Assembly: GCA_900541855.1 (NCBI GenBank)
Contig: UQLD01000010.1
Coordinates: 1 to 64,000 of the forward strand
Direction of reading: 5' to 3'
DNA: 64,000 bases
Origin: an uncultured Collinsella sp.
Lineage (GTDB): Bacteria > Actinomycetota > Coriobacteriia > Coriobacteriales > Coriobacteriaceae
In this document: positions 29,883-39,721 of the stretch, one piece after another
Numbering within the stretch: position 1 is the first letter of the stretch
Layout: the number at the start of each line of letters is the position of its first letter
Notes under the pieces: generated by a model
Database searches by the model: none
Told to the model about the DNA's origin: nothing
Seen by the model: only the letters and a program-made list of their open reading frames with translations
Program-made: the position numbers and the translations under genes

Positions 29883-30031
29883 AAAGAAATCCTCGCAATT
29901 GAGTCGCAATGAAAAAGTCCATAACGTTACTAGTTTATGGCATTTTGAGCATCGACAGCTAAACTCCAGACACGGACATCAATTGGCGAAAATGCGGCAC
30001 AACACCTTTTCCGTCTTGGCAGCGGCGCTAG

Positions 30032-31054
30032 CTACACCGTGAGGAACATCATCACGATGATCATGACAAAGCCGATAAGGTCGGTCGGCAAAAACACCGT
30101 CCCCAGCATAACGGCGCTGGTGATGGTCGCCGAAACCGGCTCCACAGTTCCGATGAGGCTCGCACGCACCGAGCCGATGTCCTTAACGCCCTGCATATAG
30201 AGCATGTAAGCAAAAAACGAGCCGATAACCACGAACACCGCGAGCGCCTCGATACCAGCGGCATCGAGCGCCGGCATATGCGCCCAGGGCTGCACGAAGA
30301 CACATGAGACCACGCCCGCCGTGAGCATTGCCGAGCCCGTGACGATGGGGCTACCGTATTCGGGCAGGATCTTGGCGGGAATCACCGCCATACACGCGGC
30401 GCTGACCGCACACATAAGACCTGCTGCCAGGCCAAGCGGCGAGATATTCAGGCTGGTAGGGTCGCCGCCGGTGGCAATTAAAAAGGTTCCACCCAGAGCC
30501 AGGCCAATGCCGATGACTTCGCGAGTACGCGGCATGCGGCGATCGGTCACGCAGGCGTAGCCCATGATGATAACGAGCTGCAGGCACTGGAGCACCGTCG
30601 CGGTTCCGGCGTTCGTCAGGCGCACGGCCGAAAGATAGCAAAACTGGTTGAACAGCAGGCCAAAGGCAGTAAAGAGCAGCAGCTGCTTGCGATCGGCGGG
30701 TGTGGTCCAGAGCTTAATCAGGCGCTCGCGGTCGCGCGTAACAACCACGGCCATAAAGAGTAGACCGGCGAGAATCTGACGCACGCTCATAAGCCACAAG
30801 GTGTCGACGTGGTAGGTATCGAACAGAAAGCTCGCGCTGGTGCCCGAGAAGCCCCAAAACGAACCGCCCACCAGCGTAGCCAAGACGCCCGTGATCATCT
30901 TGCGCGACGACGCATCGTTAAGGCGCTCGCGCCAGGCGCGGCGGGTGCTACGGCTGAGCTCGTCGGTGCCCTCGGGCACATCAATGTTCGATATATCGGT
31001 CATCGGCACCGAAGCCCCTGCGCCTTCGACCTGCTCGACACACTCTTTGCTCAT
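30032..31054 (-). CDS. EamA/DMT-family transporter
   Basis: A 340-residue membrane protein with about ten hydrophobic helices in two EamA repeats (first near 65-190, second near 205-335). It starts with a polar N-terminal tail of about 55 residues. The family exports amino acids and other metabolites; the substrate here cannot be told. The ATG follows GGGGGAGTGG; the longer frame toward 31261 overlaps the tRNA-Val promoter side and has no ribosome site. Confidence 0.85.
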   Translation of the reverse strand: MSKECVEQVEGAGASVPMTDISNIDVPEGTDELSRSTRRAWRERLNDASSRKMITGVLATLVGGSFWGFSGTSASFLFDTYHVDTLWLMSVRQILAGLLFMAVVVTRDRERLIKLWTTPADRKQLLLFTAFGLLFNQFCYLSAVRLTNAGTATVLQCLQLVIIMGYACVTDRRMPRTREVIGIGLALGGTFLIATGGDPTSLNISPLGLAAGLMCAVSAACMAVIPAKILPEYGSPIVTGSAMLTAGVVSCVFVQPWAHMPALDAAGIEALAVFVVIGSFFAYMLYMQGVKDIGSVRASLIGTVEPVSATITSAVMLGTVFLPTDLIGFVMIIVMMFLTV

Positions 31055-31285
31055 TCCACTCCCCCGAAACAGCCTGGAAACAATTCGGCTTACCTTACCA
31101 CGGCGAAGGCACCAGCTGGAGGCTTGTCCGCTTATCGGTAGGACAATTCCGCAGGCGTCTTTCCATAGCTCGATACCGCAATGGCCTTGCATTATGCGAC
31201 AGCCAAATCGCGGCAGTAAGCTCTTTTGAAATGGATATGACAAAGCCCCTGAATTCCACAATGTAAGCGATTTTTAAAAATGTTC

Positions 31286-31314
31286 TTGCCACCGAGTTCA
31301 GGCTCCGTTATATT
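31286..31314 (+). promoter_or_regulatory. Promoter of tRNA-Val
   Basis: TTGCCA and TATATT are separated by exactly 17 bases, 29 bases before the tRNA. Confidence 0.75.
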
Positions 31315-31343
31315 ATCCCTTGCGCGCTTGCGCACCCTTGATC

Positions 31344-31418
31344 GGGCGTTTAGCTCAGGGGGAGAGCGCTTCCCTGACACGGAAGAGGTCAGAAGTTCAA
31401 ATCTTCTAACGCCCACCA
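31344..31418 (+). tRNA. tRNA-Val (anticodon GAC)
   Basis: The acceptor stem GGGCGTT pairs with AACGCCC, the D-arm is AGCTCAGGGGGAGAGC, the anticodon loop CTGACAC carries GAC at 31376-31378, and the T-arm has AGTTCAAATCT. Here CCA is encoded, unlike in tRNA-Phe. Confidence 0.95.
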
Positions 31419-31426
31419 AATGTTCA

Positions 31427-31463
31427 CAGCTCAGAGGCTATGTCCTCTGGGCTGTTTTGTTTT
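31427..31463 (+). terminator. Intrinsic terminator of tRNA-Val
   Basis: CAGCTCAGAGG pairs with CCTCTGGGCTG (one G-U), followed by TTTTGTTTT. Nothing further is seen before the DUF5710 gene. Confidence 0.9.
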
Positions 31464-31644
31464 ATGTCGCCAAATCCGCTGGCAGCTCCAACCGCCCAAC
31501 TAGCCAAAAGCCGACCATCTACTTGCCGATCTATCCATCGGCATAACCAATCAGTCCGCACCGCAGCTTCTCGGCAAAACGCCACGATGCCTGCGCCCTG
31601 CGGTATCCTTGAGCCACTTACACCTGCAGCACCAAGGAGCCACC

Positions 31645-32331
31645 ATGCGCACCGAGCTCGATGTTCCCTTTTCGCACAAAGAAGAAGCCAAGGCGTTGGG
31701 CGCCAAATGGGACCGGACCAAGAAAATCTGGTATGTACCCAGCGGCGTCAACCCCGAGCCCTTTGCCGAGTGGCTGCCCGGTATTGACCGATCCGACCCC
31801 TCTGCGCCGTATATATATCTAGTACTGGGCAAGCGCGAGTGCTGGAAGTGTCACAAAGAGACCTCGGTCGCGGCCTTCGGCATTCCCTATCGAGCCGATA
31901 ACGACGAGAGCATCGCCATCGCGCACGCGCCCAACGAAGCCGGGCACATTGCCATCGACACGGCCAACGCCAACGCACTCGCCATCGTGCCCGCTCTTGG
32001 CTGCGTGCCGGGCGAGATCCGCGACTACCTTCATAAGCGCTGCGGCTACAAGCCCGTAGGCGCGCGAGCCTCCAAAGCCCCGTCGCTCGGCAACACGTGC
32101 ACCAGTTGCGACGCGCTGCAAGGCAGCCGCTATCTGTTCGAGGAGCCCTCGTCCCCGTTTGCCCTCACTGCCATCAACAAGCTGCCGGCACTGGAGTTTA
32201 TACGCGTCGAAGTTGCCGGCGTCTTTGGCGTCCCGGCCACGCGTACCGACTTTGACCAGGCGCTCTTTACCTGGGCACGCGACCATCACGCCGAGTTCCA
32301 CAAGCAGCTCGGTGAGGGGATTTATTTGTAG
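31645..32331 (+). CDS. DUF5710 domain protein
   Basis: A 228-residue protein. Residues 1-45 match the small DUF5710 domain (VPFSHKEEAKALGAKWD, then KIWYVP), which is often fused to DNA-processing enzymes, e.g. primases on mobile elements. The rest is unrecognised; it has a Cys pair in ECWKCHKET and another in NTCTSCDAL, possibly two halves of a zinc site. AAGGAG precedes the ATG. It is the first gene of an accessory-looking stretch after tRNA-Val. Confidence 0.7.
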   Translation: MRTELDVPFSHKEEAKALGAKWDRTKKIWYVPSGVNPEPFAEWLPGIDRSDPSAPYIYLVLGKRECWKCHKETSVAAFGIPYRADNDESIAIAHAPNEAGHIAIDTANANALAIVPALGCVPGEIRDYLHKRCGYKPVGARASKAPSLGNTCTSCDALQGSRYLFEEPSSPFALTAINKLPALEFIRVEVAGVFGVPATRTDFDQALFTWARDHHAEFHKQLGEGIYL

Positions 32332-32368
32332 AGGCAAAAGACACTCACAGCCAACTCCTCCGCATCAC

Positions 32369-32653
32369 CTATCCCTCGTCGCCGGCGTCGTACACGATAT
32401 CGAGGCCACAAACAGGGCATTTCTCCGGATACACCGGCATATGAACGCCTGTCCGTTTTCTCACTTCGTCGCTGAGTCTGTCGCGCGCATCGATAAACCG
32501 AATGTCGAGACACGGTATTTGCGAGCCGCAGCAAGGGCAGGTGACGACAAACGACGCGCAATCAACCTCTACGCTCGGAAACATATTGTTGTCTATAAGG
32601 GCACACGGCAGTTTTCCGTACTTCCCCATCGCAATATCGCCTCGCCAGCTCAT
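32369..32653 (-). CDS. Small zinc-ribbon protein
   Basis: A 94-residue protein with two Cys knuckles, TCPCCGSQ near residue 40 and KCPVCGLD near 82, which together would bind one zinc ion. No function can be given. The ATG at 32653 follows GAGGGGAG with good spacing; the longer frame does not have a ribosome site. Confidence 0.65.
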   Translation of the reverse strand: MSWRGDIAMGKYGKLPCALIDNNMFPSVEVDCASFVVTCPCCGSQIPCLDIRFIDARDRLSDEVRKRTGVHMPVYPEKCPVCGLDIVYDAGDEG

Positions 32654-32775
32654 ATACGCTCCCCTCTCGCTATACAAATCAGGAAGAGCATGCACCGGCG
32701 GGCGTGCGCGAGATTGCATCGCCACGCGATCCGATCAAACAACACGATCGTCAAAGAATGCCAAAGCCAAATACG

Positions 32776-33858
32776 CTAATACGGCAGAAGCCCCGCCTTT
32801 TCACGCTTCTTTTCCGAGCGATCGAACTCAATGCGATGGGCCTCAAGAAACACCGTATCGGGTCGCCACTGACGCTCATCCGGCTGCCTTAGCGTCGCAC
32901 CCGCAAAGGAAGCGTAGTCGGTCTTATCCAGCAGGTACGATCCGCACAGCCGATATTCGCCGCAAACAGGCTCAAACGAAATCAGGTGAGCATCAAATAG
33001 GGAATGAAGATCGCGCCGAAGCAGAATACCGTTGCTGGCAACCTGCGATTTGGGTCCCGAGTAATTCTCGATATGTGCAGCCTCCAGAGCTTCACTGACG
33101 CCGCAGTCCGACACCGCGCAACGGCCATCATAGGCGGCAACGAGCTGCTTGCGGAACCATTGCTGCCCCAATCGCTCGCGCCTTAACGCATAGCGGACCT
33201 TTTCGTCGTCGGTCGCACCCTGTCCGGCAAACTCAATATCGACGGGTATGTGCTTCAGATAACTCATGTCGGGCGCAAAACGAGGGTCCGGTCCGCCTTT
33301 ATGAACAGGACCGTGCAGAACAAACCATCCATTTTCGGGCTCGAACCGCTCAACAAACGCAAGGCCGAGCACCTTATAGCCCACCTCGGTTGCAAATATG
33401 ACTCCGACTGGGACGCCACATTCCATGCAGTTGAGCATTTTACGGTTGTAATTCTGGTCTCGAGAACCAACGGCTCCTGGCGCTTGGACCGAATACTTAA
33501 TGACCCACGTACCGTCATCCAAATAGAGCGGAGGCACATCGGTGTAGAAGCTCTTTTTAGAGTTATGGACCGAAAGCGCAAAGATCTTATTGGGATCTTG
33601 CTTCACCCGATCCTGGCCCGGCCAGAAGATCCCTGAATCCCGCGTTACGGGAAAGAAGTCCGAGCCAATTCTCAAACGGTACTGATACTGAGGACTATCT
33701 TCCTTGGTGTGGTGCGGAAGGCTGGTCCAAACGCCGCCGCGCTGTTCCTCACCCAGAAACCACTCCCATGCCTCAACGTATTCGGAAGGCACGAGACTGC
33801 AGGCGCGGTCATAGCTTGGTCCATCCATCAACGGAACAGCAAGGTCAATGTCGTTCAT
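32776..33858 (-). CDS. HNH endonuclease with N-terminal PUA/SRA-like domain
   Basis: A 360-residue protein. The C-terminal HNH nuclease domain (HNH_2 type) reads RCAVSDC..EALEAAHIENY..NGILLRRDLHSLFDAH at about 250-305, with all three motif residues. The N-terminal half (SGIFWPGQDR, NRKMLNCMECGVPVGVI, YKVLGLAFVERF) looks like a PUA/SRA-type modified-base reader as found in McrA-like type IV restriction enzymes; that part is inference. The ATG at 33858 is chosen over a GTG nine bases upstream. Confidence 0.75.
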   Translation of the reverse strand: MNDIDLAVPLMDGPSYDRACSLVPSEYVEAWEWFLGEEQRGGVWTSLPHHTKEDSPQYQYRLRIGSDFFPVTRDSGIFWPGQDRVKQDPNKIFALSVHNSKKSFYTDVPPLYLDDGTWVIKYSVQAPGAVGSRDQNYNRKMLNCMECGVPVGVIFATEVGYKVLGLAFVERFEPENGWFVLHGPVHKGGPDPRFAPDMSYLKHIPVDIEFAGQGATDDEKVRYALRRERLGQQWFRKQLVAAYDGRCAVSDCGVSEALEAAHIENYSGPKSQVASNGILLRRDLHSLFDAHLISFEPVCGEYRLCGSYLLDKTDYASFAGATLRQPDERQWRPDTVFLEAHRIEFDRSEKKREKAGLLPY

Positions 33859-34073
33859 CGCCAGCACCTACAACCATACGAACGCGAGTCATGCCCCTCA
33901 ATAATATGGCCGAGAGTCAATTATTACGAGATCTCATTCCGCGATCGGCACATCGTTGATGCTCTCGGTTTGCCGCTGGCGCGCTTGTACCCCGCTACCC
34001 CACTTCCCTGTATACTGATGTAGCACGTGTTTCATCCGGGCTTGTTGGGCCGGATTGTTCATGGGAGGGTCTT

Positions 34074-34565
34074 GTGGCTGCTTCGAATCCGCCTAAGGGG
34101 AGCGTTTCTTCTTCGTCCATCAAGCCGGTTACGCGCAAGGCCGTGCGTTGCCAGCGCGAGGTCGCTTGGCTTGTCACGCAGGCGGCGGGCAGGCTTGTGG
34201 CGACCACTCAGGACGTCAATGCGCCTACGCCGAGCTTTGTGTTAGCGGCGGCGCTGGATTTTGCGCGCCAATTGGAGCTTGCCGCGCAGGATGCCAACGG
34301 CCACCTCGACTACCAGAACGTTATGGCGCCCGACCTGCAAACGTTCTGCCACATGGCCAAGTTGCCTGCCGCGCCCAATGCGCTTTCGGACGCAGGCTAC
34401 ATGTTTACGCTCTCGGGCGCGGACCTTATCCGCGACATCTATGCATACTGCAGCGAGCTCGCCGAGTGCCACGTCTTTGACGCGGCAGAAGTCAAACCGG
34501 GAAATGTCATCAAGCTGGTTCTTAGGCTGTTCCTGATAGACGGGTTCGGGGCCATGCCGGCGTAA
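34074..34565 (+). CDS. Conserved-looking protein of unknown function
   Basis: A 163-residue protein, mostly helical by composition, without a motif I recognise and without membrane segments. GGGAGGG stands a few bases before the GTG start, and a -10-like TATACT lies at 34011-34016. The base composition matches its neighbours. The gap 33859-34073 before it holds nothing else that I can see. Confidence 0.6.
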   Translation: MAASNPPKGSVSSSSIKPVTRKAVRCQREVAWLVTQAAGRLVATTQDVNAPTPSFVLAAALDFARQLELAAQDANGHLDYQNVMAPDLQTFCHMAKLPAAPNALSDAGYMFTLSGADLIRDIYAYCSELAECHVFDAAEVKPGNVIKLVLRLFLIDGFGAMPA

Positions 34566-34665
34566 GCCGAGTCTTTAGCATCACCGTCGACTGGGCAAAA
34601 ACCGCTTTACCATAATGGACGCCAATCGAGGGTCGATTATTGGGTCGCCTCGTCCACTAACGCAT

Positions 34666-36138
34666 CTATCCCACGCGCTCCGACAGTCGATACTTGCGGT
34701 TGCGGCTCGTCGCCGGCGCCGTGGGCTCAAGCTCGCCTTGAGCAATGAGCGCGTTGACGCGCGACCTAACCTGGGAAATTGTGAGCCCTGTGCGCTCTGC
34801 CAGCTCGCGCGTCCCCAGCTCGCCGTAGTGTTTGAGTGCCGTCACAATTAAGCCCCCGCCATGATCGACCGGCTCGATCTTTGAACGGTAAAGTACGACC
34901 TTGAACCGATCGAATCCGGGGCAGAACAGGGGCTCGGCCAGACCATGCGCGCGCATAGCATCGATCATCATCGGGATGCCCGAGCCATTGCCCTCAGCCG
35001 GCGAACCTGCGCCATCCGGCAGCGGGACAATCGACATGAGCTTCACAAGCGTCGCGTTACGGCATCGGGAGCTGCCGTCAAACAAGTTCTCGCGAGTCTT
35101 TCCCCCGTAAAGGCCGCCAGGATTCGTCACCTCGACACGATCGTCAAAGACGTCGACGGCAATCGATTGTCCACAGAACCGATCCCCGTATTCTCGATGG
35201 ATTACGGCGTTGGCGATTGCCTCGCGCAGAACCTCCTCGGGAATCTCCAGCGAGTCGATACGCGAGATGCCTTGGACGGTCGAGATGCGGCGCAGGTTTT
35301 TGGCGACAGCTGCGACGGCATCCGAGATCATCTCGCCCAACGTTCCCTCACAGATTGTGCGGTCCATGAACCTCAGCGACCCCGCAGCTCCCTTTTGAGC
35401 TCCCACGTGGACAGCCACATCAATGAAGAGCTTGGGATAGAACTGCTGAGGGTAAACGCCCGCGGCAAGGAGGCCGGCCTTGGTAACATTGCCCTGGAAG
35501 TCGAGGAAATTCAGACGCTCCATCTTTGTCTTCTTGTCCGCCGCACCGCGCATCGCTCGAGGCGTCAACGAATAGGCACGCTCTATCGTGCGGTCGACCA
35601 GCGACTCGTCGAGATCGCCCACACTCGTGCCGGGCACCGCATCGCGATCGCTAGGACTCGTCCGTTCATATGACGACAGTGCCAAAACCTCGGTCGACGA
35701 AAGCGGGACATCTTTGTCATCGATGCGTTTGTAGCTGCCACCTTGAGCGCCCCGCTCTATGACATAGCAAGGCTTGCTCGACGGGTCGAGCTCCTCAATC
35801 GTGATGACCAGAACCACGGTGCCCTGAAGCTCCACTCGCTCGATCGTGTATTTAGGCGGATTGGCCAGCTTTCCTCGACCGCCCGCATCACCCATGCCTG
35901 ACACAAATTGGTTGAGCACTTTCTCGGTCTCGAAGTTCTCAACCGGGACAAAACCTGCGCGCTCACTCACTCCGAGCACGATGATTCCGCCGGCAGTGTT
36001 CGCGAATGCGCTCACCGTTTCCCATACGTCGCGGGAAAGCGTCGTGGCGCTCTCCTTCACTTCGACGTTAAGATCATCCGAGCCCATACGCCTTAAAGAC
36101 TCAAGCAGACCGGTCAGCTCGTTTTCGTTCATCTGCAC
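34666..36138 (-). CDS. AlbA_2/Schlafen-type ATP-binding protein with winged helix
   Basis: A 490-residue protein. The AlbA_2 (Schlafen AlbA_2) domain at about 15-135 has EVKES near its start and GGIIVLGV. A GHKL-like ATP-binding segment follows (REAIANAVIHREY, VTNPGGL), and a winged helix-turn-helix closes the protein (ELAERTGLTISQVRSRVNALI). Such proteins are treated as transcriptional regulators or defence-linked ATPases. Repeated TTATCTCTC sites lie directly upstream, which suggests self-control. Confidence 0.8.
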   Translation of the reverse strand: MQMNENELTGLLESLRRMGSDDLNVEVKESATTLSRDVWETVSAFANTAGGIIVLGVSERAGFVPVENFETEKVLNQFVSGMGDAGGRGKLANPPKYTIERVELQGTVVLVITIEELDPSSKPCYVIERGAQGGSYKRIDDKDVPLSSTEVLALSSYERTSPSDRDAVPGTSVGDLDESLVDRTIERAYSLTPRAMRGAADKKTKMERLNFLDFQGNVTKAGLLAAGVYPQQFYPKLFIDVAVHVGAQKGAAGSLRFMDRTICEGTLGEMISDAVAAVAKNLRRISTVQGISRIDSLEIPEEVLREAIANAVIHREYGDRFCGQSIAVDVFDDRVEVTNPGGLYGGKTRENLFDGSSRCRNATLVKLMSIVPLPDGAGSPAEGNGSGIPMMIDAMRAHGLAEPLFCPGFDRFKVVLYRSKIEPVDHGGGLIVTALKHYGELGTRELAERTGLTISQVRSRVNALIAQGELEPTAPATSRNRKYRLSERVG

Positions 36139-36191
36139 GTCCTTTCGCTCGGTCCTGCGGAGAATGCCGCGGATAGATTTCCCTCGTCTCT

Positions 36192-36256
36192 CAGTTATCT
36201 CTCGAAATTATCTCTCATCTTTCTGTTATCTCTCATATTAGAGATGAGTGAGAGAT
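36192..36256. repeat. TTATCTCTC repeat block 1 before the AlbA_2 gene
   Basis: TTATCTCTC occurs at 36195, 36208 and 36226 (steps of 13 and 18), and its reverse complement in GTGAGAGATAA at about 36248-36258. It is 54 bases in front of the AlbA_2 start and is a near-copy of block 2. The gap 36139-36672 (534 bases) holds these two blocks, an A/T-rich stretch between them, and a hairpin near 36449-36507. Confidence 0.7.
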
Positions 36257-36356
36257 AAAAGATAAGATGTCTGCCATCTGTTTCATATAAACATGTTTTT
36301 GCTGGTAGAACAATCGGTATTGAGATAATACCATGATTGCTTGTCTCTTTGCTGCT

Positions 36357-36428
36357 CAGTTATCTCTCATATTTATCTCTCGTCTTTCTGTTATCTCTCG
36401 TATTCGTGACGAATGAGAGATGAGAGAT
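36357..36428. repeat. TTATCTCTC repeat block 2
   Basis: The same 9-mer lies at 36360, 36373 and 36391, with the same 13/18 spacing as block 1, followed by an inverted copy (TATTCGT/ACGAATGAGAGA). It is 165 bases from block 1, a duplicated operator-like array between divergent genes. Confidence 0.7.
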
Positions 36429-36672
36429 GTGCGGGCGGCGGATGAGCGTGGATTTTGGGCGGTATTTGGGCGTTTTGAGGCTGATTCCGTCCGAAAATCC
36501 ACTCTCATTCGATAGGCGTCCAAGTTTCCACGCTCGCGCGGCGGGCACGCGGGGCCTTTACCCAATCCGCTGGCATCGTCTCCAGTTCGCCGCAGAGCCG
36601 CGGCCCCATATGGGTATACTCTCGTGGATTCGACTCGATTCGCCCCCGCTGGGGCGTCAAAGGAGACTGCAT

Positions 36673-39600
36673 ATGCCCACCACCTCAACCGACCCGCGCG
36701 CCGCAGCCGCTGCACTGCTGGTGCCCGGCACTACCTGCCACGGCTTTGCCGTCGAGCGCCGCGAGACCGTGCCCGAGCTCGACTCGGACGCTTACGTGCT
36801 GCGACACACTGCCTCGGGCGCTCGCCTGCTGTACCTGGCGTGCGACGACGAGAACAAGGCCTTTGCCATTGGCTTTAAGACGCCGCCGGCCGATTCCACC
36901 GGCGTGTTCCATATTCTTGAGCACTCGGTGCTGTGCGGATCGGCCAAGTTTCCCGTCAAGGAGCCGTTTGTCGACCTGATCAAGAGCTCCATGCAGACGT
37001 TCCTCAACGCCATGACCTACCCCGACAAGACCATCTACCCCGTTGCCACCACCAACGAGCAGGATCTGTACAACCTGATGGACGTGTACCTGGACGCGGT
37101 GTTCAACCCGGCCATCTATACCAAGCCCACCATTTTTGAGCAGGAGGGCTGGCACTACGAACTGGACCTGCCGGAGGGCGACGGCGACAGCAGCGCCGCG
37201 AGCCTGCACGAGGGCACGCTGCGTTATAACGGCGTGGTGTTCAACGAGATGAAGGGCGCGCTGTCCGACCCCATGAGCGTGCTGGACGATGCCGTCAACG
37301 CCGCGCTCTATCCCGACACCGCCTATGCGCACGAGAGCGGCGGCGACCCGCGCGCGATTCCCGCGCTCACCTACGAGCAGTTCCTGGACACGCACGCGCG
37401 ACACTACAATCCCTCCAACTCCTACATCACGCTCTACGGCGACCTGGACGTGGACCGCGCACTGGCCTTTTTGGACGAGCGCTATCTGTCGCAGCCGAGT
37501 GCCGCGAGCCGCCGCATGGACGCTGCCGTTGCCGCCGGCGAGGACCCGTCCACGCTGGCACCCAATCCGTTGGACGCGCAGGCGCCCGTGACCTGCGAGT
37601 ACAAGCGCATCGAGATGGCCACCACGCCCGAAAACGCCCTGGTGGGCCTGGGCCTTGTGCTGGGCAGCGCGCTCGACCGCAAGCGCACGATCGCGGCGGA
37701 TATCCTGTTCGAGGCGCTGCTGGGCTCCAACGAAGCGCCGGTTAAGAAGGCCATTCTGGCCGCCGGCCTGGGCGGCAACGTGGTGAGCTACACCGCGGCC
37801 GAGAGCCTGCAGCCCTACGAGCTCATCATGCTGCAAAACGCACAGCCCGGTGTGGCGCGCGAGCTGCGTCGCGTGTTCCAGGACGCCTGCCGCGACCTGT
37901 GCGAGCACGGAGTTCCGCGCGAGCGTCTGGAAGCCATCATCAGCAGCAACGAGTACGACCTGCGCCAGCGTGACTATGGCATCGCCGACGGCGTGGCCAT
38001 TGCGTGCGACGCGCTGAGCACCTGGCTCTACGATGACGACGCCGCGACGCTGGCGCTCAAGTACGGCCCGGTGTACGAGGAGCTGCGTAGCGAGCTGGAC
38101 GGCAGCTATTTTGAGGACCTGCTGCGCGAGCTGGTGCTGGAAAACGACCACATGGCACTGGTCGAGCTGGTGCCGGTGGACGCCGCCGAGGGTTCGGAGG
38201 GTGCCGAGGCCGCCGAGCTGGCAGCCAAGCGCGATGCCATGACCGATGCCGAGCTGACCGACGTGGTCGAGCGCACGGCCGCGCTGCGTGCCGCGCAGGA
38301 GGCGGAAGACACACCCGAGGCCAAGGCCACGCTGCCGCGCCTGCGCGTGTCCGACATTGGCGAGGCGCGCCCCGAGCCGCCACTGATCGTGGACACGACC
38401 GTGCCCATCCCCTGCCTGCGCCACGGCATCCCCACCAACCGTCTGGCCTACGCCATGCAGTATTTCGACCTGAACTGCGTCGCGTTTGAGGACCTGCCCT
38501 ATGTGACACTGCTCTGCCGCCTGCTTAAGCAGCTGCCCACGCGCGAGCACTCGGCCGAGGAACTCGACAACTTGCTCGCTGGCAAGCTCGGCTTTTTGAG
38601 CTTTACGACCGAGGTCATGACGCAGCCCGAAGTGGACGGCGTGCGCCCCTACCTGCTGGTGAGCGCCGGCGCCCTGTCCGAGAAGATCGATGCGCTGGCG
38701 AGTCTGCCGCGCGAGGTATGGTCGAGCACGCTTTTGGCAGATGCCGACGCCGACCGCGTGCGCGACGTGCTCACACAGATTCGCATTGGGCTTGAGCAGG
38801 GCTTTATCAACAACGGCCACTCGGCGGCGCTCGGTCGCGCGATGAGCTACAGCTCGCCTTCGGCCGTGGTGCGCGAGCAGCTTTCGGGCGTGGACTTCTA
38901 TCTGTTCCTGCGCGACCTGCTCGACCACTTTGACGAGCGCGTGAACGGGTTGCGTACCAAGCTTGCCGAGCTGGCAGGCCGCATCTTTGTGGCCGATGGC
39001 TGCCTGGCGAGCTTTACCGGCAGCGACGAGGACTTTAACGCATACTGGGCCGCCGCGGGCGACCTGGAGCTGGGCGCTGGCGACGGCGCCGATGCCGGCC
39101 GCAACGCGCTCGTGGTGCCGACGCCGTGCGACCGCCACGAGGCCTTTGTCATCCCCAGCGACATCTGTTTTGCGGCAAGCGCGTGCGACCCGCGTCGCTT
39201 GGGCATCGACGTGACGGGCGCCTGGGCGGTTGCCGCCAACGCGCTCTCCTACGACTATCTGTGGAACGAGATCCGCGTTAAGGGCGGCGCGTACGGCTGC
39301 GGATTCCGCGCGGCCGGCGAGCGTCAGGCGGCGTTCTACACCTACCGCGACCCGGCAATCGACCCCTCGATTGAGCGCGTGGCGCGCGCGGGCGAATGGC
39401 TCGGCAGCTTTGATCCCGACGAGGCCGCCTTTGAGGGCTTTATCGTGAGCTGCGTGAGCGGCATGGACGCGCCGGTGAAGCCGTACGCGCTCACCAAGCG
39501 CCGCAACACGACCTACTTGGCCGGGCTCGATCCGCATGCGCGCGAGGAGCGCCGCGCCCAGATGCTCGCCGCCACGCCAGGTGAGCTGCGCTCGCTCGGC

Positions 39601-39708
39601 GCCGATGTGACGCGCATCGCAGCCGAGTCGCCAACCTGTGTCTTTGGTGGCCGCGACGTCATCGCCAAGAGCAACGCCGGCTTTAACGTCATCGACCTGC
39701 TGGCCTAA
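36673..39708 (+). CDS. M16C family zinc metallopeptidase (presequence protease-like)
   Basis: A 1011-residue insulinase-family peptidase. The inverted zinc motif HILEH is at 80-84, and the distal Glu is at 158, 74 residues on, as in M16C. It is followed by the M16C-associated middle domain and a C-terminal peptidase-like half with RVKGGAYGCG, which shapes the substrate cavity. It has no signal peptide and should degrade peptides in the cytosol. AAAGGAG precedes the ATG. Confidence 0.93.
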   Translation: MPTTSTDPRAAAAALLVPGTTCHGFAVERRETVPELDSDAYVLRHTASGARLLYLACDDENKAFAIGFKTPPADSTGVFHILEHSVLCGSAKFPVKEPFVDLIKSSMQTFLNAMTYPDKTIYPVATTNEQDLYNLMDVYLDAVFNPAIYTKPTIFEQEGWHYELDLPEGDGDSSAASLHEGTLRYNGVVFNEMKGALSDPMSVLDDAVNAALYPDTAYAHESGGDPRAIPALTYEQFLDTHARHYNPSNSYITLYGDLDVDRALAFLDERYLSQPSAASRRMDAAVAAGEDPSTLAPNPLDAQAPVTCEYKRIEMATTPENALVGLGLVLGSALDRKRTIAADILFEALLGSNEAPVKKAILAAGLGGNVVSYTAAESLQPYELIMLQNAQPGVARELRRVFQDACRDLCEHGVPRERLEAIISSNEYDLRQRDYGIADGVAIACDALSTWLYDDDAATLALKYGPVYEELRSELDGSYFEDLLRELVLENDHMALVELVPVDAAEGSEGAEAAELAAKRDAMTDAELTDVVERTAALRAAQEAEDTPEAKATLPRLRVSDIGEARPEPPLIVDTTVPIPCLRHGIPTNRLAYAMQYFDLNCVAFEDLPYVTLLCRLLKQLPTREHSAEELDNLLAGKLGFLSFTTEVMTQPEVDGVRPYLLVSAGALSEKIDALASLPREVWSSTLLADADADRVRDVLTQIRIGLEQGFINNGHSAALGRAMSYSSPSAVVREQLSGVDFYLFLRDLLDHFDERVNGLRTKLAELAGRIFVADGCLASFTGSDEDFNAYWAAAGDLELGAGDGADAGRNALVVPTPCDRHEAFVIPSDICFAASACDPRRLGIDVTGAWAVAANALSYDYLWNEIRVKGGAYGCGFRAAGERQAAFYTYRDPAIDPSIERVARAGEWLGSFDPDEAAFEGFIVSCVSGMDAPVKPYALTKRRNTTYLAGLDPHAREERRAQMLAATPGELRSLGADVTRIAAESPTCVFGGRDVIAKSNAGFNVIDLLA

Positions 39709-39721
39709 CCACAGCCAAGCA

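Noticed and set aside
31400..36138. Attachment-site duplication of the tRNA-Val 3' end
   Set aside because: I looked for AACGCCCACCA or a close copy in the following accessory stretch and did not find one, and no integrase gene is present.
36685..39537. Minus-strand open frame of 950 codons opposite the M16C peptidase
   Set aside because: It is an antisense frame kept open by high third-position GC. It has no known motif, while the plus strand encodes a complete peptidase.
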